In this document: piece by piece, positions 35,101 through 44,041 of the stretch
Layout: each line of letters starts with the position of its first letter
How positions within the stretch are numbered: position 1 is the stretch's first letter
NCBI RefSeq assembly: GCF_004793975.1
Contig: NZ_SRYB01000010.1
Span: 68,069-132,068 of the forward strand
DNA from: Lepagella muris
Lineage (GTDB): Bacteria; Bacteroidota; Bacteroidia; Bacteroidales; Muribaculaceae
Length of the DNA: 64,000 bases
Direction: 5' to 3'
Position numbers and translations under genes: made by a program
The notes under the pieces: model-generated
The model's database searches: none
Seen by the model: the letters and a program-made list of their open reading frames with translations, nothing else
Told to the model about the DNA's origin: nothing

Positions 35101-35680
35101 CTCATCCAACTACGACGGATTGACATCCAAGACGTTTGAACCTGCCGACGTGGTGTTCAGCGGTTCGCTCGACCCGAAATGGAGCGGCAGCTTCACCCCG
35201 ACCATCACTTATCAGCGGTTCACACTCAGCGCAATGACCGCATTCTACCTCGGTCATTATTTCCGTCCGAACTTCAACAAATGGTATTATGACAGCAGCT
35301 ACAGCTACGGCAATGCCGCGCCTAAGGAGTATCTCGCTTATTGGCGTGCATCGGAAGAGGAGCGCAAGGATATGCTTGGCAACGGCATGGTGATGAACAA
35401 CTCCGAGATGTATTGGGACGACGTCTACTTCAGCGACCGCCACATTGCCAAGGCTGACTATCTGAAACTCCGCAACATCGTGCTGACATACCGATTCTCC
35501 CACAAAATATGCAAGAAATTGGGAATGGAGGAGCTGCGTCTGCGTGCGCAGATCAACAATGTGGCCACATGGGTGCGCAATGGCGATGGCATTGACCCCG
35601 AACGTGTGGACGCACAGACCGGTAAATGGGATTTCGCCACACCCCGCAGCTACACCCTCGGACTTTACATCAAATTCTAA
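32186..35680 (+). CDS. SusC/RagA TonB-dependent transporter with STN signalling domain
   Basis: A 1164-residue outer-membrane receptor. The signal peptide (about 1-22) is followed by an STN domain (about 23-95), a carboxypeptidase-regulatory-like domain (about 108-195, VSGTIFDEEGDPLPGATVSI), a TonB box region (MDEVVVTGYQ), a plug with SusC marks (VVVDGLPINGT, IEKVTILKDAAAAAIYGARA, NGVIVVVTKKG) and a 22-strand barrel to the end (SYTLGLYIKF). The STN domain marks it as the signal-giving partner of the FecR/sigma pair. It imports glycan fragments together with the SusD lipoprotein 18 nt downstream. Substrate inferred from the nearby GH92 to be mannose-bearing. Confidence 0.95.
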   Translation: MNRRNIFLLIILMIIPFTALARNYSATFHNADAESAIAILKKATGCDFVYHKKLITDLHSTVTGKYHDLPLDRLLDETIDFQLGLSYKIVGNTVSLSIKPKGSKLKATVSGTIFDEEGDPLPGATVSIQGTTNGVASDIDGNFTLHIDNENPILLVNCIGMHPYHLALTDKSVKSHLKIVMSSSISQMDEVVVTGYQNIKKENATGAFQQISSKDLDTRTMSNLTANLEGKVAGMVVQDNKIQIRGTGTLKASTSPLVVVDGLPINGTLSDINPYEIEKVTILKDAAAAAIYGARASNGVIVVVTKKGLSERLTVEFNADFTIHERENYDDLGYCSAAELIELETSQFEWLKNRPDDFSYMESSFSRYGGTWNPLNRMMINHYYGNVSDADYNRQLDTWRQNDYINDWSRFMNHTRAEQRYNLSVRTKGKILNNNLTVNWQGDNTTMVNSYDNRLSLRYLGDINPIKWFSATVGLQLDNTRQKSRYSYYDYTKFTDQPRYLSFYNPDGTPARLQAAVDLNEPSLANPDLGLKDEGFVPVNEMLQNTSRYRETYSRAFVHLNFFPIPELKLSGMFQYEDITAKRQDLQRGDSYVRRHWYNLYTSNGKHNMPEGGLMDEKNIEDNYYTFRVQASYDKTFAEKHSISAIAGYEYRYTRDKYTDIQLYGYDEKTLTNSNGTMNFYDLSRLKSTDLGSIYNSGVYFYGSDVAEFSDSEHKYISYYATANYTFDSRYNLSGSYRIDEADLFGADKKFTRRPLWSVGASWNVHNEAFLQDNTWIDVLKPRFSYGVTGNINSNYTSYLTARISVHEDTGDKYATINTPPNDQLRWEKTKTLNVGVDFSFLNFRINGSLDYYDKRGSDILSLVDTDPTTGWASLNMNNANTRNRGFELQLNGDILRATQPEQVGISAEIALAYNNNKVTKINHIATSGYNALKSSDYKEGYPVNSIYSYVWDGIRYDDEGYQHIYWKKADGSSNYDGLTSKTFEPADVVFSGSLDPKWSGSFTPTITYQRFTLSAMTAFYLGHYFRPNFNKWYYDSSYSYGNAAPKEYLAYWRASEEERKDMLGNGMVMNNSEMYWDDVYFSDRHIAKADYLKLRNIVLTYRFSHKICKKLGMEELRLRAQINNVATWVRNGDGIDPERVDAQTGKWDFATPRSYTLGLYIKF

Positions 35681-35698
35681 CCGCAAACAGAAAATGAA

Positions 35699-37111
35699 AT
35701 GAAAAAAAGATATCATATCCTATCGCTTACCGCATCATTGCTGATGCTTTCCTCCTGCGACATAGAGATGGTGCCGAAAGGACAGACCACTCTCGAGACA
35801 GCCCAGGAGATAGAATATCTGCTGAATGAGATCCACGTGAGCACCGACCCGGGCTCCGACATCTCAATCCTGGTGAATGAGAGCTACGGACAGGAGTTCT
35901 CCACGGTGAAGCAGCTCATCAACAACACCAACACGCTCCTCTCCTCATATCTCTGCTACAACGAGAATCTCGACAGGGGGAATCTCGCATCGAAAGACTC
36001 GCGCTACACCTCGATCTACAGCGCAATCAACACCCTCAACGTGGCATTGGGTAAAATTGATGCCGCCACAGGCGAACAATCCATCAAACAGAAGGTGATA
36101 GCCGAGGCACATCTGAAACGGGCATATCTGCATTTCCTGGCTGCCAACCTCTATGCACGCCAATATGATGCAGCCACCGCATCACAAAACGGCGGCATAG
36201 CCTACGTTGACAACTACGACATGGATCAGAAGCAACAGATTCCCCTTGATCAGGTATATGAGAGAATCCTTGAGGATCTTGACGACAAGTATATCGACGC
36301 ATTGCCCTCTACCGCATCCGTCACCCGCTGCTCACGCGCCACCGGCAACGCAATAAAGGCAAGGATACTTTTCCAGATGAAACGCTATCAGGATGCCCTC
36401 CCCTACGCTCTCAAAGCACTCGACAGCGACTACACCATAGAAGACCGTCTCTACATGATGGATGATTATTGCTGGCTCCTCCTCCCCACCTCTCCCAACA
36501 ACTTCCTATACGTGGCATCGAGCAATCCGAGTTTCTGGTGTCCTTTCGCCGATAATCTGTCACGCGAGACCGTTGCCAAGTTTGAAGATGGCGATCTCAC
36601 GATCGACTACGGCTACGCCGGCTACAAGGAGGAGGGCGAAGAGATATGGAACGGCATATATGGAGAGATGAGCTCGGGAGTTGAGGGTTGTCTCTCATTC
36701 TCCGGCTGGGACACCTACAAGAATCCCTGGGGACTCACCGTGGAAAGCATAATGTATGTAGCCGCTGAATGTTACATCCGCGACAATCAGATAGAGAAGG
36801 GTCTGGGCTACGTCAATGAGATCCGCGAACACCGTATCGACCCCGAAAAATACGTGCCATTCACGGCTTCCACAGTAAAGGAGGCTATGGAGGAGCTGCA
36901 ACAGGCGAAATTCATTGAATTCCTTATGACATTTGAAAACTTCTTCGACCGCAAGCGTTGGAACTCGGAAGATGAATACAAGGCGACAATCACCCGAGAT
37001 TTTCCAGGAATCGGCACATACTCCATATCCCCGGAGAGTCCACTCTGGATCATGCCGTTCCCCATTGCTGTAATGCAGACCAATCCCACATTCTCACAGA
37101 ATTACGAATAG
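35699..37111 (+). CDS. SusD/RagB surface glycan-binding lipoprotein (PUL unit 1)
   Basis: A 470-residue lipoprotein (signal peptide ending MLSSC, Cys20). SusD-family TPR-like helices are visible in HLKRAYLHFLAANLYARQYD, RCSRATGNAIKARILFQMKRY and YVAAECYIRDNQIEKGLGYV, plus a C-terminal FFDRKRWN block and PISVMQ-like end (FPIAVMQTNPTFSQNYE). It lids the SusC barrel at the cell surface and helps capture glycans. It lies 18 nt after susC, clearly in the same operon. Confidence 0.92.
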   Translation: MKKRYHILSLTASLLMLSSCDIEMVPKGQTTLETAQEIEYLLNEIHVSTDPGSDISILVNESYGQEFSTVKQLINNTNTLLSSYLCYNENLDRGNLASKDSRYTSIYSAINTLNVALGKIDAATGEQSIKQKVIAEAHLKRAYLHFLAANLYARQYDAATASQNGGIAYVDNYDMDQKQQIPLDQVYERILEDLDDKYIDALPSTASVTRCSRATGNAIKARILFQMKRYQDALPYALKALDSDYTIEDRLYMMDDYCWLLLPTSPNNFLYVASSNPSFWCPFADNLSRETVAKFEDGDLTIDYGYAGYKEEGEEIWNGIYGEMSSGVEGCLSFSGWDTYKNPWGLTVESIMYVAAECYIRDNQIEKGLGYVNEIREHRIDPEKYVPFTASTVKEAMEELQQAKFIEFLMTFENFFDRKRWNSEDEYKATITRDFPGIGTYSISPESPLWIMPFPIAVMQTNPTFSQNYE

Positions 37112-37144
37112 GAGTCATACCGACTTCATAATCACATATAAATT

Positions 37145-38500
37145 ATGACAAGACACATTTTCCTGACGCTTCTGTGCCTTTCGGCACTCTCTGCCCCCGC
37201 ACAGATTCTGACAGTGAACTTCCCGGACACCACCGACTGCTCTAAATCGGAATTGACAATCGGCAAAGAGAAGGGTCAGAATGAATTTGATGCCCGACGT
37301 CTGAAAGCCGAGCGTAAATCGCCGTCTACACTTGTTGTGGACAATGTTGAACTGAAAGATATGGATTTTGCCCCGGCATGGATATATCTCGACAACGCAT
37401 CGCGTCAGTTTATCGTGGAACCGGGCAAAACGCTCGAGATAGACGTGACCCGCGACTCAAACGGGGATTGCAGCTTCATATTCAAAGGCGACAACGCACG
37501 CGCCGCAGAATATCTGAAAGCGTATAACGAATATTTCGACATAGGGAAATATTTCCCGTTTGAGAACGACACCGTGCCGACCGATGTAAAACAGGCAGAG
37601 ATTGACAATAACTACGCCGCGCTGAAACGTGATCTCGACAAGGTGTCTGACGGTAAGGTAAAGGAATTTCTCAAACGCCTGACCGACGATGCTTATCTTA
37701 ATTTCCGGGTGCGTCTGTGTGGCTCCGACCAGAAAAAGGCTGCCATTCTGCTTGACACGGTGGATCTTAACTCATGGATCGGATTATACAACTATCTTCC
37801 GGTATGGGCATTTGAAAGCAAACTCGAAACCCCGGATTTTGATGCCGACATGACACCGTGGGGTCTCGCCTATATAAAGGCTATCGATGAGAAAATTACC
37901 GACCCTGATGTAAGGAAAGCCCTTCTCAACAATTGTGCGCTTCAGGTGCTGGAATGGGGACAATGCAACAATGTCGATGACTTCTGGCTTCCATTCGTGG
38001 AATTTGCCGGTGAAGACTCTCCCGTAGTGAAATATTACGCCAACAAGGTCAAATCGCTGAAGTCCACTCGCGCAGGAATGAAAGCCATCGACATCAATTT
38101 CACGGATGCCGACGGCAAACCCCATAAACTGAGCGAATTCTTCGGCAAAGTCATATATATCGACGTCTGGGCAAGCTGGTGCGGACCCTGCCGCAAAGAG
38201 ATACCCCACATCGCACGCCACTACACGGAATATTACAAGGGGAACGACAAGGTGATGTTCCTCAGCATATCGGTTGATGAGGATGAGAATGCATGGAAAA
38301 AGGCGATGGAGAAAGACAAGCCGCTATGGCCGCAGTTCCGCGCTTCCGGCGACGACCATCAGGCGTTGACCGATGCCTACGGCATAGGCGGTATTCCGCG
38401 TTTTATGGTCATCAATGCCGACGGCACCATCTACAATGCCGATGCCTTCCGCCCCTCTGACGATGATTTCCGCAAGAAGCTTGATGCCGCAATCAAATAG
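37145..38500 (+). CDS. TlpA/ResA-like thioredoxin protein with DUF4369-type N-domain
   Basis: A 451-residue exported thiol-disulfide protein (signal peptide MTRHIFLTLLCLSALSAPAQ). The N-terminal half (about 20-310) is a mixed domain with DUF4369-like strands; the C-terminal thioredoxin/AhpC-TSA domain has Cys346-Gly-Pro-Cys349 in DVWASWCGPCRKEIPH and the cis-Pro segment GIGGIPRFMVIN. It follows SusD by 33 nt and is followed by a terminator, so it closes the first PUL operon. Proteins of this type often sit beside SusCD operons; a role in keeping partner thiols reduced is the usual reading. Confidence 0.88.
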   Translation: MTRHIFLTLLCLSALSAPAQILTVNFPDTTDCSKSELTIGKEKGQNEFDARRLKAERKSPSTLVVDNVELKDMDFAPAWIYLDNASRQFIVEPGKTLEIDVTRDSNGDCSFIFKGDNARAAEYLKAYNEYFDIGKYFPFENDTVPTDVKQAEIDNNYAALKRDLDKVSDGKVKEFLKRLTDDAYLNFRVRLCGSDQKKAAILLDTVDLNSWIGLYNYLPVWAFESKLETPDFDADMTPWGLAYIKAIDEKITDPDVRKALLNNCALQVLEWGQCNNVDDFWLPFVEFAGEDSPVVKYYANKVKSLKSTRAGMKAIDINFTDADGKPHKLSEFFGKVIYIDVWASWCGPCRKEIPHIARHYTEYYKGNDKVMFLSISVDEDENAWKKAMEKDKPLWPQFRASGDDHQALTDAYGIGGIPRFMVINADGTIYNADAFRPSDDDFRKKLDAAIK

Positions 38501-38584
38501 CACACTATAGATACAATAGATAAGGATGACTTTCATCCGCTGCCAACAAAATTATAGAAAACGTTATAGAGTGTTTATAGAAAG

Positions 38585-38627
38585 CCGCCCACAAGGGAAC
38601 CATATCATTTGGTGACTTTGTGGGCGG
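38585..38627 (+). terminator. Terminator hairpin after the SusCD-thioredoxin operon
   Basis: A 10-bp GC-rich stem (38585-38594 with 38618-38627) with further inner pairing. No long T-run follows. It lies 84 nt after the thioredoxin stop and before the GH92 promoter. Confidence 0.6.
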
Positions 38628-38656
38628 TCTGTATCCGGATGTTTGACTTTTTTCAT

Positions 38657-38664
38657 TATATTTG
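38657..38664 (+). promoter_or_regulatory. -7 box (TATATTTG) of the GH92 gene
   Basis: Exact TAnnTTTG, 31 nt upstream of the ATG at 38696. No -33 TTTG at 19-21 nt; one at 38642 is too close. Confidence 0.5.
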
Positions 38665-38695
38665 CATCCGTTTTGAAACCCAAACCAACCTGACC

Positions 38696-40963
38696 ATGAA
38701 ACGTATTCTTCACATTTCTGATTCCTGTAGATGGGCGTCTGCCTTTATGCTGATGGCTGTGGCGACAATCCACTCCCCTCTCTCTCTTGCGATAAATCCT
38801 ATCGATCGCGTTGACACCCGCGTAGGTACCGCTTTTGCAGAGACACGCACCGCCGGACTATTCGGTAAGGGGTCGGAGGACCATGGTCAGACGGTGCCGG
38901 CAGTCGGGGTGCCCCACGGCATGAACCTTTGGACTCCGCAGACCCGCGACACCGAACAGAAGTGCATCGCCCCATATTATTTCGCAGACTCCCTCCTACA
39001 GGGTTTCCGCAACAGTCATTGGCTCAACGGCGGATGCACACAGGACTACGGCTCCATGACGCTCCATGCCATATCCGGACCGCTCCGCACCTCCCCGCGC
39101 TCACGTGCCACACGCATAGACAGGCAGTCGGAGACAGCACGGCCTGACTATTATTCCGTAAGCCTTCCGGATGAAGGGATGACGGCGGAGATGACCGGTC
39201 TGTCAAGAGCCGGGATATTCCGCTTCTCCTACGACCATGACGGAATCGGGCATATCATCGTCAATCCTAACTCCGACGAGGGGGAAGGGATGATTGAATA
39301 CGATCCCCGGCGTCATGAGATAAGGGGGTATAATCCCGTCCACCGCATATATCAGGGCTGGGGCGAACCGGCAGGATTCTCCGGATGGTTCATCATAAAA
39401 CTACCGAAGAATCTTAAAATCACCGATTACGGCACATTCAAGGGGGACACCCTGCATCCACACCGCACCGCCATATCAGGCGAGCCGGGAATAGGTGCGT
39501 ATGTAAGTTTCAAGACAAAGCCATCGATGCAGGTCACTCTTACGGCAGGCTCATCATTCACCTCCATGGAGGGTGCGCGACGTAATCTTGAAAAGGAGAT
39601 ACCCGTAGCCGACTTTGAAAAGGTGCGTCGCCAATCCACAGATGCGTGGAACCGTCAGCTCGGCATGATTCAGGTGGAGGGTGGCAAGGATGAGGATATG
39701 GCTAAATTCTACGGTTCGCTCTACCGCTGTTCGCTCCTTCCTCGAGTGATCAGCGATGCCGACGGCAGCTATCCCCGATTCGCCAAAGGGGATAAGATAC
39801 TCTCAACCGGAGGTAAGACCGACAAATACGGCGACTTCAGCATGTGGGACACCTACCGCGCACTTCATCCGCTCCTCACTCTTCTCACTCCGGAGAGGAG
39901 CGGCGAGATGATGCAGTCGCTAGTGACCGACGCGGAGGAGGGTGGCTGGATGCCCATATTCCCATGCTGGAACAGCTATACCGCAGCCATGATAGGCGAC
40001 CACTGCGCAGCCGCCATAGCGGATGCCGCAGTGAAGGGGGTGAATAACTTCGACAAAGAGAAAGCCTACCGCTATCTCCGCAAGAATGCCTTTGAGACTC
40101 CGGCAGACTTCAACGAATATAAGGACGGCATGGGTAGACGTGCATTGGAATCCTACATGAGATATGGCTACATCCCGCTTGAAGATGGCGTGGAGGAGGC
40201 TTTCCACAAGCAGGAACAGACTTCCCGCACCCTGGAATATGCCTTCGATGATTTCGCACTGGCGCAACTTGCCGATATTGTGGGAGCCACTGAAGATGCT
40301 GAAATGCTGCGCAAGCGTGCCGGCAACTACCGCAACGTCATCGACCCCGCACTTGGCTATGCCAACGGACGCCATGCCGACGGCACTTTTGCAGAAGGCA
40401 CCGACCCGTTTGATTTCAACCGTGCAATAACGGAGGGTGCCCCCTGTCACTACACGTGGTACGTGCCACACGATCCGGAAGGACTCATCGGTATGCTCGG
40501 CGGGCGCGAAAGGTTTGTGGAGAAACTTGACTCCATGTTCACTCAGAAACGCTACTGGCACGGCAATGAGCCGTGTCACCAGGTAGCATACATGTTTGAC
40601 ATGGCAGGGCGCAACGACCTCACGCAGAAATGGGTGCGTCATATCCTCGACACGGAATATCTCGACACCCCGGGCGGACTCTCCGGCAACGACGATGCCG
40701 GGCAGATGTCGGCATGGTTCGTCTTCTCCGCCATGGGCTTCTACCCGGTATGTCCGGCTACCGACCGCTACTACCTCGGCGCACCCCTCTTTGACCGCGT
40801 GACGATAACGCCAGAAGGTGGGAAACCCTTCACGATAACGGCTCCCGGCGCGTCGGAAGGTAAAAAAGTCTTCAAGCGCATCCTCCTCAACGGAGAGCCA
40901 CTTGAAGACTTCAGTATCACTCATTCCGACCTAAACAGTGCCGGAACCCTAAAATTTAATTGA
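38696..40963 (+). CDS. GH92 alpha-mannosidase (exo-alpha-1,2-type)
   Basis: A 755-residue secreted glycoside hydrolase. GH92 enzymes are calcium-dependent exo-alpha-mannosidases active on host N-glycans or yeast mannan. Family marks: VDTRVGTAFAETRT at the mature N-terminus, VGVPHGMNLWTPQTRD, FRNSHWLNGGCTQDYG, FYGSLYRCSLLPR, SMWDTYRALHPLLTL, CHYTWYVPHD, HQVAYMFDMAG and GLSGNDDAGQMSAWFVFSAM. The ATG at 38696 (MKRILHIS) gives a normal signal peptide; an upstream ATG at 38609 lies before the -7 box. The closing base of its stop is the first base of the 113-bp repeat, copy 2. Together with the two SusCD pairs it points to mannose-containing glycans. Confidence 0.93.
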   Translation: MKRILHISDSCRWASAFMLMAVATIHSPLSLAINPIDRVDTRVGTAFAETRTAGLFGKGSEDHGQTVPAVGVPHGMNLWTPQTRDTEQKCIAPYYFADSLLQGFRNSHWLNGGCTQDYGSMTLHAISGPLRTSPRSRATRIDRQSETARPDYYSVSLPDEGMTAEMTGLSRAGIFRFSYDHDGIGHIIVNPNSDEGEGMIEYDPRRHEIRGYNPVHRIYQGWGEPAGFSGWFIIKLPKNLKITDYGTFKGDTLHPHRTAISGEPGIGAYVSFKTKPSMQVTLTAGSSFTSMEGARRNLEKEIPVADFEKVRRQSTDAWNRQLGMIQVEGGKDEDMAKFYGSLYRCSLLPRVISDADGSYPRFAKGDKILSTGGKTDKYGDFSMWDTYRALHPLLTLLTPERSGEMMQSLVTDAEEGGWMPIFPCWNSYTAAMIGDHCAAAIADAAVKGVNNFDKEKAYRYLRKNAFETPADFNEYKDGMGRRALESYMRYGYIPLEDGVEEAFHKQEQTSRTLEYAFDDFALAQLADIVGATEDAEMLRKRAGNYRNVIDPALGYANGRHADGTFAEGTDPFDFNRAITEGAPCHYTWYVPHDPEGLIGMLGGRERFVEKLDSMFTQKRYWHGNEPCHQVAYMFDMAGRNDLTQKWVRHILDTEYLDTPGGLSGNDDAGQMSAWFVFSAMGFYPVCPATDRYYLGAPLFDRVTITPEGGKPFTITAPGASEGKKVFKRILLNGEPLEDFSITHSDLNSAGTLKFN

Positions 40964-41075
40964 CTGAAGTTTCGCAAGCTGCACTTCAGTGGTTTATAGT
41001 TTATAGTTTAAGGTTTAAGATTCACGGAAATCCAAGAATCTTTTCATTATACAAAATTTAATGATCATAAACCAT
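40963..41075 (+). repeat. 113-bp intergenic repeat, copy 2
   Basis: Matches 6216-6328 with 3 mismatches. It begins at the last base of the GH92 stop codon. The terminal inverted repeat ACTGAAGT/ACTTCAGT lies at 40963-40970 and 40983-40990, followed by GGTTTAT-type 7-mers at 40991-41018 and reverse-oriented units to about 41097. Confidence 0.8.
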
Positions 41076-41103
41076 AAACATTAAACCTTAAACCATTTGA
41101 GTA

Positions 41104-43806
41104 TCAGTTGCGGTCAGCAATTACCTTGCGGGTCACGACACGTCCGTCGCTATAGATGGTGCGGACAATAGTTATGCCGACGGGAGCCGGTGCATCCAGA
41201 CGGATTCCCTGCGGTGAATAGTATTCCACTGCCACAACCTCTGCATCATCCACTATCTGCGACACGCCGGAATATTCTCCCGTCATGGTCTCCTTTACAG
41301 TCTCCGGAGTGATGGCATGATTGAAGATACGTAAGTCGCCTACATAACCTGTGAGATAAGTATCCTTCAGACCATGACCGCGTCCAAGATACGAAAGCAA
41401 ACGGCACTGCGGCATAGCATCAGAGAAATCATCGCTACCGACACACTCACCATTAAGATAGAGCTTCACATCTCCACCATCCACTACAATCGCAACATGG
41501 TTCCAATCCTGAATGGCAGGGACTGCAATCTGTCGTGTCACGTCGCCGTTGACAGCCACAAGACGCATCTCCCCCTCAGTGCGCGGAGTAAGATACAGCG
41601 TCTCATCCTCACTAACACCAGTAGAGAAGAGATAGTCACCTTCAGAAGCGGCACCGATACGCGTCCATAACGCCAGAGAGAAGGAATCCCCGCTAAATGC
41701 AGAATATGGGAGCTGCGCATATTGGGTCTTACGGAAGAAGAGAGCCTTAATGCCATCCTTATACCCTGCGCGGAAAGAGGGATCCTCATGCGTACGCATC
41801 GACCATCCGTTTGCAGCCAACTCATCCATAGAATTATCAAGTGGGAACCAGGCAGTCATACCGTTGCCGACCGTCTCCCCCTCAACACTCGCCGAGGGCA
41901 CCGAACGGTTGCAGGAGGCATCCTCCGCAACCAGCTTATAATCATACGCCACGCCGGGAGTCACCGTATTATCAAGATAAGCTGTTGACTTCAATCCGCG
42001 TGCGATGGTATTGAAATCATCCGTTCCGGCTTCAGCACGAAGCACCATGTAGGTCACTTCATCCGCCATCTCATCCCATTCCAGCATGACGCTCGCATTG
42101 CGCCCCGCAGCGGTCAGACCCGTCGGAGCCGAAGGCGCGTCAAACTCCACAGGCGAACCCATAGGAATCAGACGCCAACGCTGATTGGCATTATCCGTGC
42201 GCTCCTGCTGAAGGGCGGGGGCATTCTCCCCTCCGTCACATTCCAGATATAGCGCACTCTGCTTATTGCGGATATGAAACCATCCGTCGCCGTCATATTC
42301 CAAAGCCCACTGCTGCACTCCGGCACCGGAAAGTCCGTAGGAGATCACCTTACCCCCTACCTCTATATTCCAATTGTTGTCGTCAAGAGCCTGACTCGTG
42401 CCATAATTAGTGATGAAGAAATAGCTGAAGTCACCACCCTGCGTCTCCGGCACGTGGCGGAATGCCCAATGCTGGTCGGCACCTCCGGTATAGCTGCGCT
42501 GCACAATGTCGTTGGCATTGTTGGTGTTGCCATCCTTGCCGCTTATCACCATGTGGCTGGCAGCGTTGACGAGAATATACGCGCCATCGATAGCCGGCTG
42601 AATGTCGGCACCACGCGTGATATTAAGCACCGTCTCTGCATTACGCTGCTGATCGGTCTGATACCCTCCGTTGGGATCACCGGGCAATGATGCCACATAC
42701 TCCCTCACCGGACCGAAGCCATCGACGTAGACATCACCGTTTCTCGACACGAGCTTATACGTGGAGGGACGCGCCTGACGCTCGCTGCAACCGAGAAACG
42801 CCTGCACCCTACCAGACGGCGCACGGTAGACGGAAGCCGCCGACCATGCCTTGCGGTTCTCGGCATATCCGAGACGTTCACCAGCGCTTGCCTTCATAAA
42901 CTCGCCTCGTGCCTGCTCGGCAGAGCCCCACCAGATACCGGTCTGCATGCCATACTCCACGCCTACCATCGCCTCCATCACGTTGTGAAGTTCGTCGGCA
43001 GTGGCATACTTACCGTCGGCACGTACCGTGGCGAAGAAATCGGCATAATGGTCGAAATCGCCGGCAAGCTGATGAGTGTTCCCCTCGTCAAGATACTCCT
43101 TCAGTTCGGAATACCAGGGCATCGCCTGGTCGCAGTTGAGGGTATTGCCGCCGCTGATGCGTATGTCGCGGAAACGCGGATATGCATCGAAATCCTTCAG
43201 CCGGCGGTTGATCTTATCAAATACATTGATGGGTGTACCGTTCCAGAAGTAATCCGGCTCATTGAATGGAGCCGCCGAGACCACCCTGTAGCCCGCCTCC
43301 TCCACGGCAGCGGCAGTGGCATCAATAAGCAGGGCATACTCCTCAGCCGCGGCATCCGGGTCGCCGACGTAGTTGTTGGCTCCGTCGAGTCCGCCATATA
43401 TAGCCTTAACCGTATTCTCTCCTCCGTCAAGGTTAAGGGCTATGTCGACCCTCCTCTCATTGAGAGCCACATTCGCCAGACGCTTTTCAAGATTTTCCTG
43501 AAGCATCGGGGGGAGTTTCCCCTTCTCCTCTATCTTAGCCCAAGGCTGGAACGAGACACGCGCCACGCCCACGTCGGCACCACGCGAGTAGCGCACGCCA
43601 CGGAGCATATTGCCGTAGTCATTCCATGCCGTATCGAATCCCCATAGGATCGGGAGTTTCTTCCCCTCCGCGTCATAATCAAAAAGGAGCACACGGTCGG
43701 CAGGGGGTATCAGGTCATACAGGCTCCAGCCGTCGGGGATGTCAGTTGCAGCGGCTCCTGGCATAGCAGAGAGCGCACCAAGAATAAAAAGTAGATTTTG
43801 TCTCAT
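41104..43806 (-). CDS. Secreted multidomain hydrolase: GH-A-like catalytic domain, ricin lectin, FN3, LamG
   Basis: A 900-residue exported protein. The signal peptide (about 1-20) is followed by a TIM-barrel-like domain (about 25-310) with an NEP acid/base motif (Glu183 in SAAPFNEPDYFWNG) and GVEYGMQTGIWWG near its end, resembling GH30 and other clan GH-A enzymes. A beta-sandwich tail follows (ERQARPSTYKLV). Then come a ricin-B trefoil (about 410-560: ADQHWAFRHV, VQQWALEYD, NQRWRLIPMG), FN3 (about 570-660), a LamG/laminin-like sandwich (about 665-845: WNHVAIVVDGGDVKLYLNGE) and a C-terminal tail (EYYSPQGIRLDAP). Exact GH family not certain. Minus-strand gene between two SusCD operons; -7 box TACCTTTG at 43841-43848. 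Confidence 0.6.
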   Translation of the reverse strand: MRQNLLFILGALSAMPGAAATDIPDGWSLYDLIPPADRVLLFDYDAEGKKLPILWGFDTAWNDYGNMLRGVRYSRGADVGVARVSFQPWAKIEEKGKLPPMLQENLEKRLANVALNERRVDIALNLDGGENTVKAIYGGLDGANNYVGDPDAAAEEYALLIDATAAAVEEAGYRVVSAAPFNEPDYFWNGTPINVFDKINRRLKDFDAYPRFRDIRISGGNTLNCDQAMPWYSELKEYLDEGNTHQLAGDFDHYADFFATVRADGKYATADELHNVMEAMVGVEYGMQTGIWWGSAEQARGEFMKASAGERLGYAENRKAWSAASVYRAPSGRVQAFLGCSERQARPSTYKLVSRNGDVYVDGFGPVREYVASLPGDPNGGYQTDQQRNAETVLNITRGADIQPAIDGAYILVNAASHMVISGKDGNTNNANDIVQRSYTGGADQHWAFRHVPETQGGDFSYFFITNYGTSQALDDNNWNIEVGGKVISYGLSGAGVQQWALEYDGDGWFHIRNKQSALYLECDGGENAPALQQERTDNANQRWRLIPMGSPVEFDAPSAPTGLTAAGRNASVMLEWDEMADEVTYMVLRAEAGTDDFNTIARGLKSTAYLDNTVTPGVAYDYKLVAEDASCNRSVPSASVEGETVGNGMTAWFPLDNSMDELAANGWSMRTHEDPSFRAGYKDGIKALFFRKTQYAQLPYSAFSGDSFSLALWTRIGAASEGDYLFSTGVSEDETLYLTPRTEGEMRLVAVNGDVTRQIAVPAIQDWNHVAIVVDGGDVKLYLNGECVGSDDFSDAMPQCRLLSYLGRGHGLKDTYLTGYVGDLRIFNHAITPETVKETMTGEYSGVSQIVDDAEVVAVEYYSPQGIRLDAPAPVGITIVRTIYSDGRVVTRKVIADRN

Positions 43807-43840
43807 GGTCAGATTAAAATTATCATATAAGAGATTTCCG

Positions 43841-43848
43841 CAAAGGTA
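43841..43848 (-). promoter_or_regulatory. -7 box (TACCTTTG, minus strand) of the multidomain hydrolase gene
   Basis: Exact TAnnTTTG on the minus strand, 35 nt upstream of the ATG at 43806. No -33 TTTG at the usual distance. Confidence 0.45.
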
Positions 43849-43930
43849 GTCATGATATATCTAAACTATAATATACATTTCAATCAAATAGAGATAAATA
43901 TCCACCATATCTTTCAAAAATTTTATAAAA

Positions 43931-43962
43931 TTTGTTGTTTTTTATTTTTTTTTGTAATTTTG
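43931..43962 (+). promoter_or_regulatory. Bacteroidetes promoter of the second SusC operon
   Basis: TTTG at 43931-43934, 20-nt spacer, TAATTTTG at 43955-43962. The predicted start near 43969 leaves a leader of about 73 nt before susC. Confidence 0.8.
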
Positions 43963-44041
43963 CCGACCTTATACTACGACAACAACCTACCAACGCAACG
44001 GGTAACCGTTGTAACAAAATACCATTGTTAACCTATCGTCT

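Noticed and set aside
39920..40924. 334-codon minus-strand ORF opposite the GH92 gene
   Set aside because: Antisense shadow of GH92 with no domain and no start context.
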